Shown: piece after piece, positions 14,105 to 26,672 of the stretch
How the letters are laid out: each line of letters starts with the position of its first letter
Numbering within the stretch: the first letter of the stretch is position 1
Assembly (NCBI GenBank): GCA_022266195.1
Contig: WHVY01000003.1
Coordinates: forward strand, 2,232,001 to 2,296,000
DNA from: Tetranychus cinnabarinus
Taxonomy: Eukaryota > Arthropoda > Arachnida > Trombidiformes > Tetranychidae
Direction: 5' to 3'
DNA length: 64,000 nt
Notes under the pieces: generated by a model
What the model saw: only the letters and a program-made list of their open reading frames with translations
What the model was told of the DNA's origin: nothing
Database searches by the model: none
Made by a program: the position numbers and the translations under genes

Positions 14105-15997
14105 TTAGCAAGAACAATCACATGAACATTCTTTGTGAGGCTTGGTAATCTTTGGTTGCTCAGCTTCACGCTTGGTTCTGTTGACAGTAGTAATTTCACT
14201 GATCTTACCAGCGTCATCTATATCGTGACAAAAAAATAGAAAATGATTAATTACTGTTTCAATCTACTCTTTTCTTTTTCAACTTACCCTCCATGGGTTT
14301 GTCCTCGATGGGTTTGTCCAATCTCAAAATCGTCTTAATTGATTGTTTGGATTTCTTTGATTTACTGGGATTCCCTGAACTGCATGAAAAAAACATCTTC
14401 TCGCCAGTCATATGAATCAATCTTGGATCTGTAGTCATATTTCCATATGGTGTGATAAGCTGTAAAAACCAATAGAAGGTTAGAAATTCAGTTCTCCATT
14501 CAACGGATCGTCCTTCAAAACAGTTCCAGTTTAAATATTTAGACTCAGTTTTTGTCAATCAACTATCATTTATATTGATATCTACTTTTGATTGCTATTA
14601 TTTAATTTCTGTCCTTGGATCAAAAAAGTGAACGTAATTGAATAGCTATTCAACAGTTTCCGTTGACTTTCGAGAGTAAAGTTGAAAGTGAAAAGGGAAG
14701 CTGAATGAACCAGTTTTTTTACATTTTTCATTTTCTAACTTCGTAGTTTGAAAAATAAGGTTTTAAACTGTTATCAGTTGAACCAAAAAATCCTTGGTCT
14801 TAATTGTTTTCGCTCTCACCAAGCTATTCAAATGTGCATTACAGCAATCCATGCTTCAATAACAAACAAAAGGACAATCACTGAAACGTTACAATCATGT
14901 AACCAGTAGACTATGATTTGGTTAAAAACTTGATAGTTGAAAGTATAATACTTTCACTTATAAGTTTATTAAATTATCAAAAGTTTCCCGTTCAATTTTA
15001 TGATCATCTTGATAATTGTAAAGATACTAATTGATTAGGTTAAGTCAAGGCATGCACTTAATCAATTTTGGTAGAAGCACAAACATTGATTCCAACCCTG
15101 GAAGAATATAACTTTTAGTTATCCAAGCTATAGTTCAAGTTATTACTCTTTGCCTTGAAACCAATCTTTGGTTTGTTCGCTAATTTAATTGAAAGTAAGG
15201 TATTAAATTAATGTGAATATTGTAATTAACTTTGATTAGATTTATGCTTGTGGATAAAGTTGGTCTAATCTTGGACTTAGAAATTTATTCTGAAAGTGTA
15301 ACTTGATATTTACCATTTTAGGTTCCGAGGCGATGATTTGAGTAGCAACTCTTCTTTCAACCTCACAATTGATTCGACCTTTTTTCCCAGCTTTCATCAG
15401 CTCCTAAATTATCAGAAAGATTAATTGAAGTTTAATTTGTCTTTTTTTTATTAGATTCACTTAATCAACTTACTCCTGCTTCACCATCCATTTGGATACG
15501 AATGGGTAAACGTTTTGCCTCTCCATCTTCACTTGGAAGTCCAGTTAAAGGTTCATAGTAAGGACTATCTCGAGATTCAGACCCCTTAATAAATACAAGG
15601 AATTAATTGACGTTTATGCAATCAAGTCTGGTTGATTAGATTGTCTCCAGGCTGATACTTACTTGATATCCTCTGCAATTACAACGAGCTCCTGTCTGTA
15701 CATAAGCTGAAAGAAGGATGAAACTTCCAAGAATCATGGTCATTCCAATCATTGCATAGGCAACCATTTTTACCATTTTCAATGTTTGCTGAGTTTGATA
15801 GGCCTTTCGAGTTGTCAACAATTTTTCAATAAGATTAGTTGATTTTAATAACTAGGACAAAAAAAGATTGAGCTTACCTGGTATGAAGTTTCAGCTGTTA
15901 ATCCAATGGTTGATTGAGTCTCTGAAGGGTGATTATGGTAATCCATTGTTGAACTGGAAAAGGATTTACTTTCACTGTTGAAGGGAGGAATTGTCAT
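14105..15997 (-). CDS. single-pass type II-like membrane protein with furin site, six exons
   Basis: Exons on the minus strand are 15997-15878, 15851-15663, 15584-15474, 15403-15314, 14459-14288 and 14217-14105. All joins keep the frame and give 264 aa. An in-frame TAG directly before the ATG supports the start. Residues 1-66 are a Ser/Thr-rich, presumably cytosolic tail. A hydrophobic segment at about 70-93 (MVKMVAYAMIGMTMILGSF) is the only membrane span. After it come Cys residues (RCNCRGY), then INCEVERR and LITPYGNMTTDPRLIHMTGE, a Lys/Ser-rich linker, NRTKR (furin-type cleavage motif) and a CSCDCSC end. From memory, the C.VERR...TTDP...GE pattern occurs in an uncharacterised arthropod membrane protein family; this is unverified. 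Lack of a signal peptide plus an internal span suggests type II topology, and cleavage would release a short Cys-rich peptide. The first intron is only 26 nt as modelled; an acceptor about 43 nt further in (AAAG before GCCTATCAA) would also keep a frame and give a shorter protein. Confidence 0.8.
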
Positions 15998-15999
15998 CT

Positions 16000-17500
16000 A
16001 ACAAGTTGAAATGCTCAAGACTATTTAAAATTGGTGTCACAGTTAACCTGTTAAATCAAAATTCTGGTTCAAATTGACTAACCCAAAGTGAACCTGCGGA
16101 TCAGATTTTATGGACTCAATCAAGTTAGCTGGAGTTTTTGGTTGTTTAACGATATATTTACAGTTTAATGATGAAACAATTCCACAAGACAGACTCAAGT
16201 ATTTCAAATTAACTAATCAAGCTGATTACAAAACAAAAGATATCCAGTTAAACGCAAAAAAGGCACACAATTGAATCGATTACTTCAACACACTTCGACA
16301 AAATGGATGCAAAAAACGGTTGTGACAAAAAATTTCAATTTCTTGGCTTGAACACAATTCGTCAACTTTTTGCACTGATCTCAATTGCGACTCAATTTGA
16401 TTATAAAACAAAAATTAATCTGCCACTTTTTTGTCCATTATAAACTCACTGTTTGACAAAAGTGAAAACCTATTTCTCGTTGTAACCACCTTTTGAAGGT
16501 TGGTCAGGAAACACGCACCATTTAAATGCGCTTTTTTGTGTTATTGTTGCCAATTTTTTGATTGTTTCACTTATTCAGTTGCGTGATAAACAATTGAAAA
16601 CATATTTATTATGATATCTGTTTTTTTTGTTACAAAAAAGCTTAACTCAATTGATCATTGAGCCTTTACACCGTTAAACAAGTAAATACACTTACTGTTA
16701 CAATTACAGTTGTTGGTCTTGAATTGGTCAAGACTGAGTTTTTTTACAATCTTTGGTAATGAATTCATCAGTAAATCAACCGTAATCAAATTAATGGTTA
16801 GATTGTCAACGATATGCCAATTACTATTTATGACTGTGCAAGTGTGAAACGTTAATTTGCATTATGAGTTTCTAGAGCAAGACAAACAATCAATTTGATT
16901 AATGAAAGTTGTCTTTGTTTTATTATTAATATTTGTGTCGCTTTTAACGTTTAAACCTTGAGCCCGATGTTTAGAGGTTATCAAAATCAGATCAAAGATT
17001 GTATTGGATTAATTATTCATGTAATCATTTCATCTTTTATTCAAAAATTGGCTCTTTTATTGTCAAAATTTACTATTAATTTTCCAGCGCATTTCGAATC
17101 CAAACTGCCATAACTGTTAATCTTGCATTACAAGCTGTTTCAAACGGAATTGATTGGTCAGGATTATAAGACTATTATTGTTGGACAATCTAATTGATAG
17201 TATTATAATTATCAGTTTGAATGGCATCTTGATTGATGAATACCAAAAGTCATCCGTAGAATGAAAAAACACTATGAAAATGTCAAAGGAAATTAAATGA
17301 AATCTATCAAATCCATCTCCGAGATTCAACAAATTTATGATTAAAAGTTGGTTTTGGCAGAGAAACGTGAATCAATGAACAATATGATTATCGTCGATAT
17401 GATTATTGAAGTACATTGAAGATTAAAATGGTATTTGTATTGTAAAACATCATGAGACTTGTTAACGATAAATAATCAGGTTTGTCTTGAAAACAAAAGA
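16000..17500. other. intergenic region between divergent genes
   Basis: This is non-coding sequence between the minus-strand membrane protein gene and the plus-strand legumain-like gene. It should carry both 5' regions. I see no further gene; the 71-aa minus frame at 17117-17332 has no supporting features. Confidence 0.5.
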
Positions 17501-17504
17501 AGGG

Positions 17505-17540
17505 TATTTATAATCAAAAATCGTCACAAAATACTCATTC
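17505..17540 (+). promoter_or_regulatory. core promoter of the legumain-like gene
   Basis: TATTTATAA at 17505-17513 is a good TATA box. About 30 nt later comes CTCATTC (17534-17540), a plausible arthropod initiator, followed by a short leader to the ATG at 17564. The spacing is what a focused TATA promoter requires. Confidence 0.6.
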
Positions 17541-17563
17541 ACTAACATTGGTGTAAAACAAAA

Positions 17564-18913
17564 ATGAAGTCTAGTCTCATTTACTTAGCTCTTGTACTCT
17601 GTTTTGGTCAAGTTTCGTTGCGAGTTTTGATCGATTCTTTTCCAGACAAATCATCACAGATACACGCTGTTCTGGTTGGTGGTGGTGCAGGAGTGGCCAC
17701 AGACTACAATGATCAAGCCAACATTTGCCATGCCTATCATGTTCTAATCAATCACGGTGTTCTTCCTGAAAATATCGTTCTCATGATATATGATGATGTT
17801 GCCTATGCTCCTGAAAATCCGTTTCCAGGTAAACTTTTCAACCAACCCAATGGTACTGATGTTTATGCTGGATGCATTAAAGACTATACTGGCAATGATG
17901 TCAATCCAGAAACTTTCATGAGGGTCTTGAAGGGTGACAAGGAGCTTGCCAAGAAAGGGAAAAAAGTACTCACATCGGGACCTGATGATCACGTATTCAT
18001 ATACTTTTCTGACCATGGCAGTGTTGGAGCAATTTACTTTCAGCAGACGGCATTGACCTCCCAAGATCTCAATGAAACTTTGACTTATATGCACCAGAAT
18101 AACATGTATGGTAAACTGACTTTTTACTTGGAAGCCTGTGAGTCTGGTTCCATGTTTGAAAACATTTTATCGCCAAACATCAACATTTATGCGATAACAT
18201 CGGCTAATCCAGGGGAACCTGGTTGGGCCACCTATTGTGATGTTCCCGGTTTCCCATTCTGTTTGAGTGACGAGTTCTCGGCTGCTTGGATGCCAGACAC
18301 TGAACATCATGATATAACCAAGGAGACACTTGAAACTCAATATGAACATGTTGTCAAAAAAGTGGCTTCCTCACACCCTCAGCAATATGGAGACAAAAGC
18401 TTGGCCAATTTGGTAATCAGTCAGTTTCAAGGAACTTCAAAGTCACAAAATTTACCAAAAGAACCGATGGACTCCTTTGGACGCATAAGTCAACGAGATG
18501 AAGCTTTGCACTATTGGAGACGAAGATTAGAGTCTGCATCCGAAAATGAGTACAATCAAGTTCGACTCAAGTTATCTTCTATTATGGCTGGTCGACGGTT
18601 CTATGATATGGCAATTAGACGTGTTATTGGACAACTTTGTAGTGCAGGTTTTTGTACGAATGTCAAATCTGTTTTGAACACTCGATCAAGCCTTTTCAAT
18701 CATAAAGCCTACTCACTGTTGGTCAAACAGTTTGAATCAAGTTGCATAAATCTGGGTGTAAATACTTATGGTCTTCAATACATGTATGCCTTTGCCAATA
18801 TCATTGAATCAAAAGGCCACTTCAAAGAAGACGAATTACAGCTGATGATGAAAACATTGGAAGAGGCTTGTTCACGATTCATTGTAAATAACGCTTTTGA
18901 CGCTATTGTTTAA
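17564..18913 (+). CDS. legumain-like cysteine protease (C13) with altered S1 pocket
   Basis: A 449-aa intronless gene, close to normal prolegumain length. Residues 1-19 form a signal peptide. The C13 protease domain spans about 31-290, with catalytic His151 in YFSDHGS and Cys192 in EACESGS. NGT at 96 and NET at 170 are N-glycosylation sequons. The Gln/Arg-rich region after about 295 and the C-terminal helical Cys-containing part (about 315-440) correspond to the activation peptide and prodomain that cap the enzyme until acidic autoprocessing. Legumains cut after Asn in lysosomes or the gut lumen. The segment that in legumain is Asn-Tyr-Arg-His-Gln reads Asp47-Tyr-Asn49-Asp50-Gln here, and the Ser pair after Asn-Pro-x-Glu is Pro219-Gly220, while Glu190 and Asp236 remain. 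Thus the third catalytic residue is Asp instead of Asn, and the basic S1 residues are lost. The protein may have another P1 preference or be inactive. Spider mites carry many legumain genes, so this looks like a diverged duplicate, probably of digestive type. Confidence 0.95.
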   Translation: MKSSLIYLALVLCFGQVSLRVLIDSFPDKSSQIHAVLVGGGAGVATDYNDQANICHAYHVLINHGVLPENIVLMIYDDVAYAPENPFPGKLFNQPNGTDVYAGCIKDYTGNDVNPETFMRVLKGDKELAKKGKKVLTSGPDDHVFIYFSDHGSVGAIYFQQTALTSQDLNETLTYMHQNNMYGKLTFYLEACESGSMFENILSPNINIYAITSANPGEPGWATYCDVPGFPFCLSDEFSAAWMPDTEHHDITKETLETQYEHVVKKVASSHPQQYGDKSLANLVISQFQGTSKSQNLPKEPMDSFGRISQRDEALHYWRRRLESASENEYNQVRLKLSSIMAGRRFYDMAIRRVIGQLCSAGFCTNVKSVLNTRSSLFNHKAYSLLVKQFESSCINLGVNTYGLQYMYAFANIIESKGHFKEDELQLMMKTLEEACSRFIVNNAFDAIV

Positions 18914-18914
18914 T

Positions 18915-21900
18915 TTCTTTTACTTTGATCAACGCAACAATGGAAGGTTTCCTAAGGGCTCAGAACATAAATCAATCTTTTCATGAAACAATTTATTTTT
19001 ATGATTTTTTAATTCTCTCGAAATCTTTCAAAAATTAAAGATGAACTAGAAAAAGCATCAAAATCAATGTTTCTAATATCATTATGGCAATGAGGATACA
19101 AAAAATGAGTGAAATAAAAAGGCTCATCGCAATGGGCACATACAACCAGACTAGACGCGTTTTTTGCCAAATTAAAATATTATATCATAAATTGATAAGA
19201 ACAAACGACAGAAAACAAGCCTACAAAGTCTCTACTCTTAACCCGAAAACCCCTTTTTAATCTAATTTTGGTAGCTTTCAAACTTATCAAATGACCGTAA
19301 GACGACCAGTTCTATTGTTAGTTAGCCAGACCAATCATTGAAATCGATTCGGATGACTTGGACACTTCCTTTGTTAGATATGCCATTCGCTATTTTTTCT
19401 CGTTTTATTGAGTTTTTTGTTATTGATTCTTTCATTGTATCCTTTTTACTCTCATATCAATTGTTTATCAACCAAGTCAACAGTGGCCAACCTTTAATAG
19501 CTAACAGTATTATATAATACAATCGTTCTCGTTTGTTTAGAACCAACTTTCATATGAACACAACCAACATTCAAAAGAGTAAAACCGGCTGACTGTAAAG
19601 ACACAGAGTTTTCATAACAAAAAAACCGCGTTCAAATGACCAAAACGCATTTTCATAAGACAAAAACTCTCGAGTTAAAGAAGCATCTTAATAGTTAGTC
19701 ACATGATAATTCAATAAATAGTTGAACAATCAATATAAAGACTCAAATTTATCGATAGCATCCAAACATTACGAGTAACTAGTAAAAAATTACTAATGGT
19801 TACAATATCAAGAGTTTATAATCTCAGACTATAGATGGCACAATCTAATGCACATGAAATGAAATTGAAAAGCAATTCATATCAACGCTGAAACACCTTG
19901 ATGTTTAAATTTCCAGCAAAAGGATTCTTCTTCATGCTATTCAGAAATTTTACGAAATCATAATCAAAATAATCGACTCTTTTCGAGCATTGTTCACCAA
20001 AAAACTCAAGAATCGGAGGCATGATTAGTTACTCCCAAGCCAAAAAATAGTGTCAAACTGTTGAAGATTGAATGCAAATCAATCAGTAAAGATGGAAAGA
20101 TGTTCCATGAGTTTCAACTTGAATGGCTAAACCATTAGTTGTTTATTCATCAGTGAAAAAGCAATGGATGCAAAAAACACTAACACACCACAAGAGTTTA
20201 AATATAGTTGAAAAGTTGATTTGGTTGCCAAGAAAAGAAGATGCAACTCATGGAACCCAATGAAATGGCGAAAATTGAGTCGCACAAAATTCTCGCATCT
20301 TTTCCCTTTTCATTCAAGCTTAATAGTGAGGTTGCTTTTTTTTCGTTAATACATTTTCTTGCTAACCAAGTGTACAATAAATTTGATCATTAAATATTAA
20401 CCACATTAGGTTTGATCGTTAATCTCCCTGTGATCAAGGAAATAGCATTTATTCATTAGGTGAATCGAGGCAAAAAGTGAATAAAGATTTGGGTAAAGAT
20501 TTTCATTTGGATCACAAAGGGAACCAAGGCAAAAGGTGAGTAATGAGAGAAAACTCAATTTTCCAATTATAAATTATTCTTGCCATTTTTATTCAATTTC
20601 ATTCAATGTTAATTATAATTCTGTAAAGGTGAACACACACACAAAGAGCCAGGAACTATCTCAAGTCAGAAATGATTATGTTAACCTGAGAAGCGAGAAA
20701 TCAATTGAAATGTAAATCTAGAGTTGAATTATTATGCAGTTTACTGGAAAAAGCAAATGCAAAAATTAGAAGCAATGAGAATAGAGAAGAAGAATGATTT
20801 AAAAGAAGTGAAAATGTAATTTGATTTAATTGATTGTAACTCTAAATTCAATTGTTGATTGTTGATGAATTTAATGAGGTACAAGGAAATGATAACAAAG
20901 TAAGATATATTGTAGCAAAGAAGAAGAAGATGGAAGAAGATGGAAAGATGATTGAATAAGAAGAGATGTTAATAATTGAGTTTACTCCACTAAAGTTACC
21001 AGATTGATGGTAAAAAGATTTGTTTTGATCGATTCTGTAAAAGTCAGGAGAAGCTGATAAACTCGTAAAAATGAGATGAAAATGAGATTTAAGGTTGGAT
21101 AAAAGTGTGTGCTAAAGATTGTAAATTGAAGATGATTTCTGTTAACCTTAACAATAATATAATTGTCAGTTGAACAGTAAAATAATGTTATAAAATGGGT
21201 TAAGGAAAAAGGGAAAAGTTGATAATTTTTTCTTCTCTTTACCTTTTACCGTTCCTTCCTTTCACCCTTCACTTGAACCAACGAAAATCGGAAAGGAATA
21301 AAAAAATTAAGCAAAGATGAAGATAACAGGGAATGGTGATAGAGGTGCAAAAAGCAAGGGTTAAACAGGAAGGTAAGGAAGTGAATGCAAAAGTGAAATT
21401 TCAGCTGAAACTAGGAAAAGAGAAAAAAAAATATTCCTTTTTGTCTCCAACCTGAAACAATCGGATGAAGCAATTTCAAAATGAAACTTTGATAACTTGA
21501 AAAGGTTGGAAAAAAAGAATCTTTTTTTTCCTCTCTTTTCAATGAATCATTATTTTCATGAGCAAAAAAGGTAAACTTAATCAGTTTGTCAATGTCAATG
21601 TTTGAAATGAAAAATTAGAGTTTAATTGTTTGAATGTTGATTCTTGATTCGTTAATTGCAATTCTTTACCTTTGCTTCCACGGAAACGTTTCCATTGTTT
21701 GCTATTGCAAAAAAACTGAATGTTGAAAGTTGAGTATTTCATTCACTTTTCGTTGTATTGAATTGTATCAAACATGATAATTTTACCTTGTTTTCTTAAT
21801 TTTTTTCTTCTCCACTTTTTAAACTTTGTATTATTTGTGTTCATTTTTGTGTTCATCTCTCTCTCTCTCTCTTCGTTACTGCCTACTATTATTAGCATTT

Positions 21901-23150
21901 TACTTTTTTTCAGAACTTTATCCATTTACTTGTTCTTCCTTCTTTTCATGATCATGATTGTTATTAAAATGATAATTTCATTATTTGTTTTCCCTTATTT
22001 TGCTTTGCTTTCACTTTTATCACAACATTGAATTATAGCTTTTCATTCAATCATTTAATTTTCCTATTTTTACTTCAATCTATTTGTATCTCATTTCATT
22101 ATGACAATCAGTGGAAAACAGTTTTACTTTTGAAATGAGTTTACATCTGAAAATCAATAAAAGGTTATCAAATTTCAAGACAACCTTTTGCTCTTCAAAG
22201 TGTCACAAATCACAGAATAGAGACAACATTGAAATTCAGTTATCAAATGATAACATTTAGCATCAATTGGTTTTCTTCTCTTTTTCCATTTTAATCATTT
22301 CTAATTGATAAACATTTCTGCCAAACCCATTTCGATATTCACAGAACTTTTCAATTAGTTTTTTGCGTTTTCACTCTTTTCCAGTTTTCTTGTTGAAATG
22401 TTTCAATCATTTTCTGTTGGATAATTAAATTGACTTGAAAGACAAAACAATTAGAAGTAAAGAGTTTCAGATTTGGTTGAAGCAAGAAACAGACTCTGAG
22501 TCAATGATATTGAATGGAATTATAAAACTCGGAAAAAGAGTTGGATGTTTGAGTGAAAATATGAAAGCTAATGAATAGACAAAAGATATTTTATTATTGC
22601 TGCAACTTTTGTTATTAGATTATGATAAATATTGCTTTTGCTCTTGACTGTTCAACTTTTACTTTGTTGCTTTATATTGGAGTAGCTCAACGAGTTATGA
22701 GCATTTCATTTTCAACTTTTGCTAACTTTTATTGATTCAATCAATTAAGATGATATCATGATATAACCTGAAATGTTTACCTGAAAAACAAACAGATCAA
22801 TGGAAGGAATCATATTACTATTGGCTAACAAATAATTTCAAAGTGCAATCTTCAACTTATAATGTTCAAGTAAAATTGTAAATTCATCTTTTGCATCAAC
22901 TTTTCAACTCTTGAAATAGTCCCATTGAAATGATCAAAAATTGTATTGAATTATTGAAACATTTGCCAAACTTGAAAAGATAACAAATAAAACATTTCAA
23001 TTCTGCTTTTGTGCTTTCTTGATCAATGCTCATCCGTCTTACTGTCAGAGGCCAGCATTTCAAAGTAAAACTGAAAACAGCTGGCAGCTGGTGCTTTAGG
23101 AATTCGGTGAAAAAAGTTTCAATTGAATGAAGTTTGATAAAAGTTGACCC
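18915..23150. other. gene-poor stretch after the legumain-like gene
   Basis: A canonical AATAAA at 19113-19118 could end the legumain transcript about 200 nt after its stop. Beyond that I see no supported gene. There is a short (CT)n run near 21857-21872, and several open frames there are only pyrimidine-rich simple sequence. Confidence 0.4.
19113..19118 (+). promoter_or_regulatory. possible poly(A) signal of the legumain-like gene
   Basis: This is the first canonical AATAAA I see after the stop codon at 18913, giving a 3' UTR of about 200 nt. Shorter variant signals (ATTAAA near 19036) could be used instead. Confidence 0.4.
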
Positions 23151-23179
23151 GAAAGGATACAAACTATTGAGCAGATTAA

Positions 23180-23710
23180 TTGAAAAACTATTATGAAATG
23201 AAAAATTCAGAAAGAATAAAGGATTCAAGAATATTCTTGATTTTCTCGAATAGCTTCGATTCAATCCTTAAACTGGACAGTGACTTTTGGATACTTAAAG
23301 TGAAGCTGTGCATTTACTTGCTACAGGTTGGAACAAATCTTTATTGGAAATGTCGTGTTCAAAAAAGGCATTTTTTAGGTACGGGAAGTTCATTGAAGAT
23401 TAGAAAGCACTTTGCCTGTTGTGTTGATTTACGGTTTGGCGATAATCATTTATATTTTGAATTCGGTGATTGATCACATTGAAAAATCGATATTTAAATT
23501 CCCTTGAATTTTTGGCTTCATCAGATCAGCTTCATCGACTTTTTCACAAACATTAGTGTGAACAGAAGAAGACTTTACATCGATTCGTTGCCTCAGTATC
23601 TGATCTCTTTTAAACTCTACTTTTATATTGACGAACTTAACTCACTCGATGAATCGATGTTGATCGATGATGGTCAATGCTCAATGAAATTATTGGATAA
23701 TAATCGATAA
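23180..23710 (+). pseudogene. two consecutive coding-like frames, unidentified
   Basis: Two open frames follow each other: 23180-23473 (97 aa, ending HLYFEFGD) and 23504-23710 (68 aa, containing RRRLYIDSLPQYLISF and ending KLLDNNR). Codon use in the second is less biased to A/T than the surroundings. No domain is recognised and no splice pair joins them convincingly. They may be one broken gene, or chance. Confidence 0.2.
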
Positions 23711-23719
23711 CCGAATTTT

Positions 23720-26650
23720 CGATGATCGCGCATCACTAAAGCATTTACATGATCACACAAGTTTCATAGCAAATGAAAGCAGTTCAAGATCAAAGAGCAA
23801 TAACTTATGATTGGTATCGATGGAGTTCAACGTTATTTCAATTAAACACCAAGTTTACCTTATCATCTGTGCTCATAATGATTCCAACCAAATGGACCAA
23901 AAGCTGAAAGAAAAGATTCGCCAAAATAATAAATGATAATTTAATCCAATGATGAATGATGATTACGAAAATTGCTACATGGATAGACACATGAAACGTT
24001 TACAAATCTGGATTCAGTTCGCAGACTCTATCAAATGATTTGCTAATTTTTGTAAAACTCATTTTTGCAAAAATAGTTTCCATTGAAAAGATTTGCAAAG
24101 TTGCAAAATGTTGCTTGAAAAAAGGCATCTTTCAGATTCTTTATCAACTAAAGACTGAAAATATGAATAGAAGCTCAAGTTAATGAAATTTACTGCATTA
24201 CATAAACCAATTAAATAAATCATAAAACTGAGATGATGAATGTTCTTGAAAAGTATAATAACATGAGACTGAAATTAAACTCGTTGATTTGCCTTTATTG
24301 ATATCACTTGACTTTAACTGCCTCAATTTTTTAACTCATTGAACAATGAAAATAATTCTTTTGATGAAGAGAAGAGAAGAAAAAATTTCTCATGTCAATC
24401 CATTATGATTGGAGTTCCAACTGATGCTGATGAAGATGATGGCGGAATGAGAAAGCCAGCTAATTAAGGACAAGTTAATACAATATAAGTTAAACAAGAT
24501 TGGAAATGTTTTTATTCTTGCTTTTCCTTCTGCATGAGAGATAATTATTTGTTCATGAAATGCTAATATGTTCAAATGTATTTTTAAATAGCATTAGCAA
24601 GAGAAAGAGAGAAGAGAGGAAAAAAGTGAATCAAGAAACTCGGTTAATATGATGATAATGATAAAATAGAATAGAGAAAAGTTGAAAGTAGAAAAAGAAA
24701 TAAAAGGAAAAATTTTCCTCCCAGAATAATGATTCTCCATGTAATATGTTGTTAGGTTTAATTTGTATTTTCACCTCGACAGTTGTTCAAATCTCAATAT
24801 TTCCAGATGCTTAAAACTCTGCTGCTTTGACGAGACACAATTTTGATTGCTGTTAAAGAGTCAAACAATGCTAATTAAGTCAATTGTAAAGTTGACAAAA
24901 GCAGCACAAAAAATGAAAACAATATCCAATTCAATGTGAAAATTCAAATGATGAGCTAGTTAAAGTTTAATGAAAATAAAACAAAAAATCAACTTTCATT
25001 AGCAATCCTTTTCTGCCTTTGGACAATGAGCAAAGTTACCAAAATACTGAAGTATCTGATGGATGATAAATTGGTGAATTGATGAGGATTACTCGAATTG
25101 AGTTTTACCATTTTCTCGATTATTGTGTGAAATTTTTGGCATTCCTTGTCGCCTCAGTCTATTCACTTTTGAACTTTCATTGTTTCAATTTGTCGACTTT
25201 TGCAAAGTTTTGAAAATTTTATTTTCCAAGTAAAATCAATAAGTGAAATCAATAAATGCCAATACCTTTTGCATCCTGTGATAGGTTCACTTTTGCTTTT
25301 CCACTTTTCATGAATCAAAGTCAACCAATTTTCTGATCCTTTTACATGACAAATAATGTTCAACAGAGCTTATGTCAGCTGATTTTCCCATTCATTATTA
25401 ATATGCTTTTTTTATACTTTCATGTTCTTTCCCTTTAAACATCATTAATCGATAGTTTACCAATACAGGTAAAGAGCATGAAAATGGAATCATGTTTGCT
25501 GGTGGTGAAGGTGGAAAAGGAGAAATGTTTGAATTGAATGTGAACTTTTCTTTTCAACTAAATATCTGATTAATGAGAGAAACAAAAAGGTTGGCCTTAA
25601 CTTGATGTGGTCATTCCTATGCTTAAATGTATGACCTTTGTAATCCTGTTGATATTGGAAGAAATGAATTTTTTCCAAGGAAAAGTTTTTTTTCTCTTTT
25701 TTTCCTTCATTCTGAGATTCTTCTACCTGGACTTAGTTAGTTGATGGCAAGTTGTTTGTCCTTTTATTGTCCTGGACGATGGACAAGATTAACAAAGACA
25801 TCATTTTGTAAGAAGTTTCCTTGAAGAGGTAAAGTCAATCAGCAGGAAGGCAACTCTTGAATCAGAGTATCCATGGTATTTACCTTTGGAATGTGAATCA
25901 TTTTCAATCTTGTTTCACTTATAAGTTTCCCGAATTTGACTGTTGTACCATTTGGTTGGATGATCATAAGAATGATGAGCATGATGGGAATGATGGTCAT
26001 GATAAAGGATAAGAAGAAGATGAAATTGTACACCTTCAATGTATCATTGGTGATTTAACTTGAAATGCTGTTCAAATGCAGAATTGGAATAAAGGTTAAA
26101 GTGGACAATAATTTTGAACAATCATTTTCATTTGGACAACATGGAACAATAATTATCTTGAAAAGTGCATTTGACGAGATTAATGCTACATCGACTTGTT
26201 AAATGGCATTCATGATGATGAACATGAAACTAACATGAAGAATGATAAGTAAAAAAGATTTAAGTAGCAAATGATATACAATGAACATGAGAAATGAAGT
26301 GAACAAAAGAAATGAAAAAAAAGAACTGAATACTTAGCTCAACTTTTTTATTGATGTTACATTACATTGGTATATCATTATTTGACATTATTATTATAAA
26401 TATATTATTGAACAATGTTGGACTCTTGTATCATCATTATCATTCACTAATGCAATCATCATAGTGGAAATAGTTATACAACTTGCAACAATTTTACTGT
26501 TTGTTTCTTTGGACAGCTTTCATGCTCTTTTGGACAGATAAACCATTGAAAAGTGAACAATGATCATGTGCCGATATGCCAGTCTGCAAGCGAGTTTCAA
26601 TTTTTGATGAACGAAAACAGTAACAAAAGATATTTTTAATGATATATTTT
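23720..26650. other. non-coding stretch
   Basis: No supported gene on either strand. Purine-rich and pyrimidine-rich tracts generate several short frames without motifs. Confidence 0.4.
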
Positions 26651-26672
26651 TAACAATTCTAATAAGTTGTTA

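Noticed and set aside
17744..18094. 116-aa minus-strand open frame across the legumain-like gene
   Set aside because: It is antisense to a conserved coding region and shows no motif; it is a frame shadow.
22896..23264. 122-aa minus-strand frame
   Set aside because: Composition typical of AT-rich non-coding DNA and no recognisable domain.
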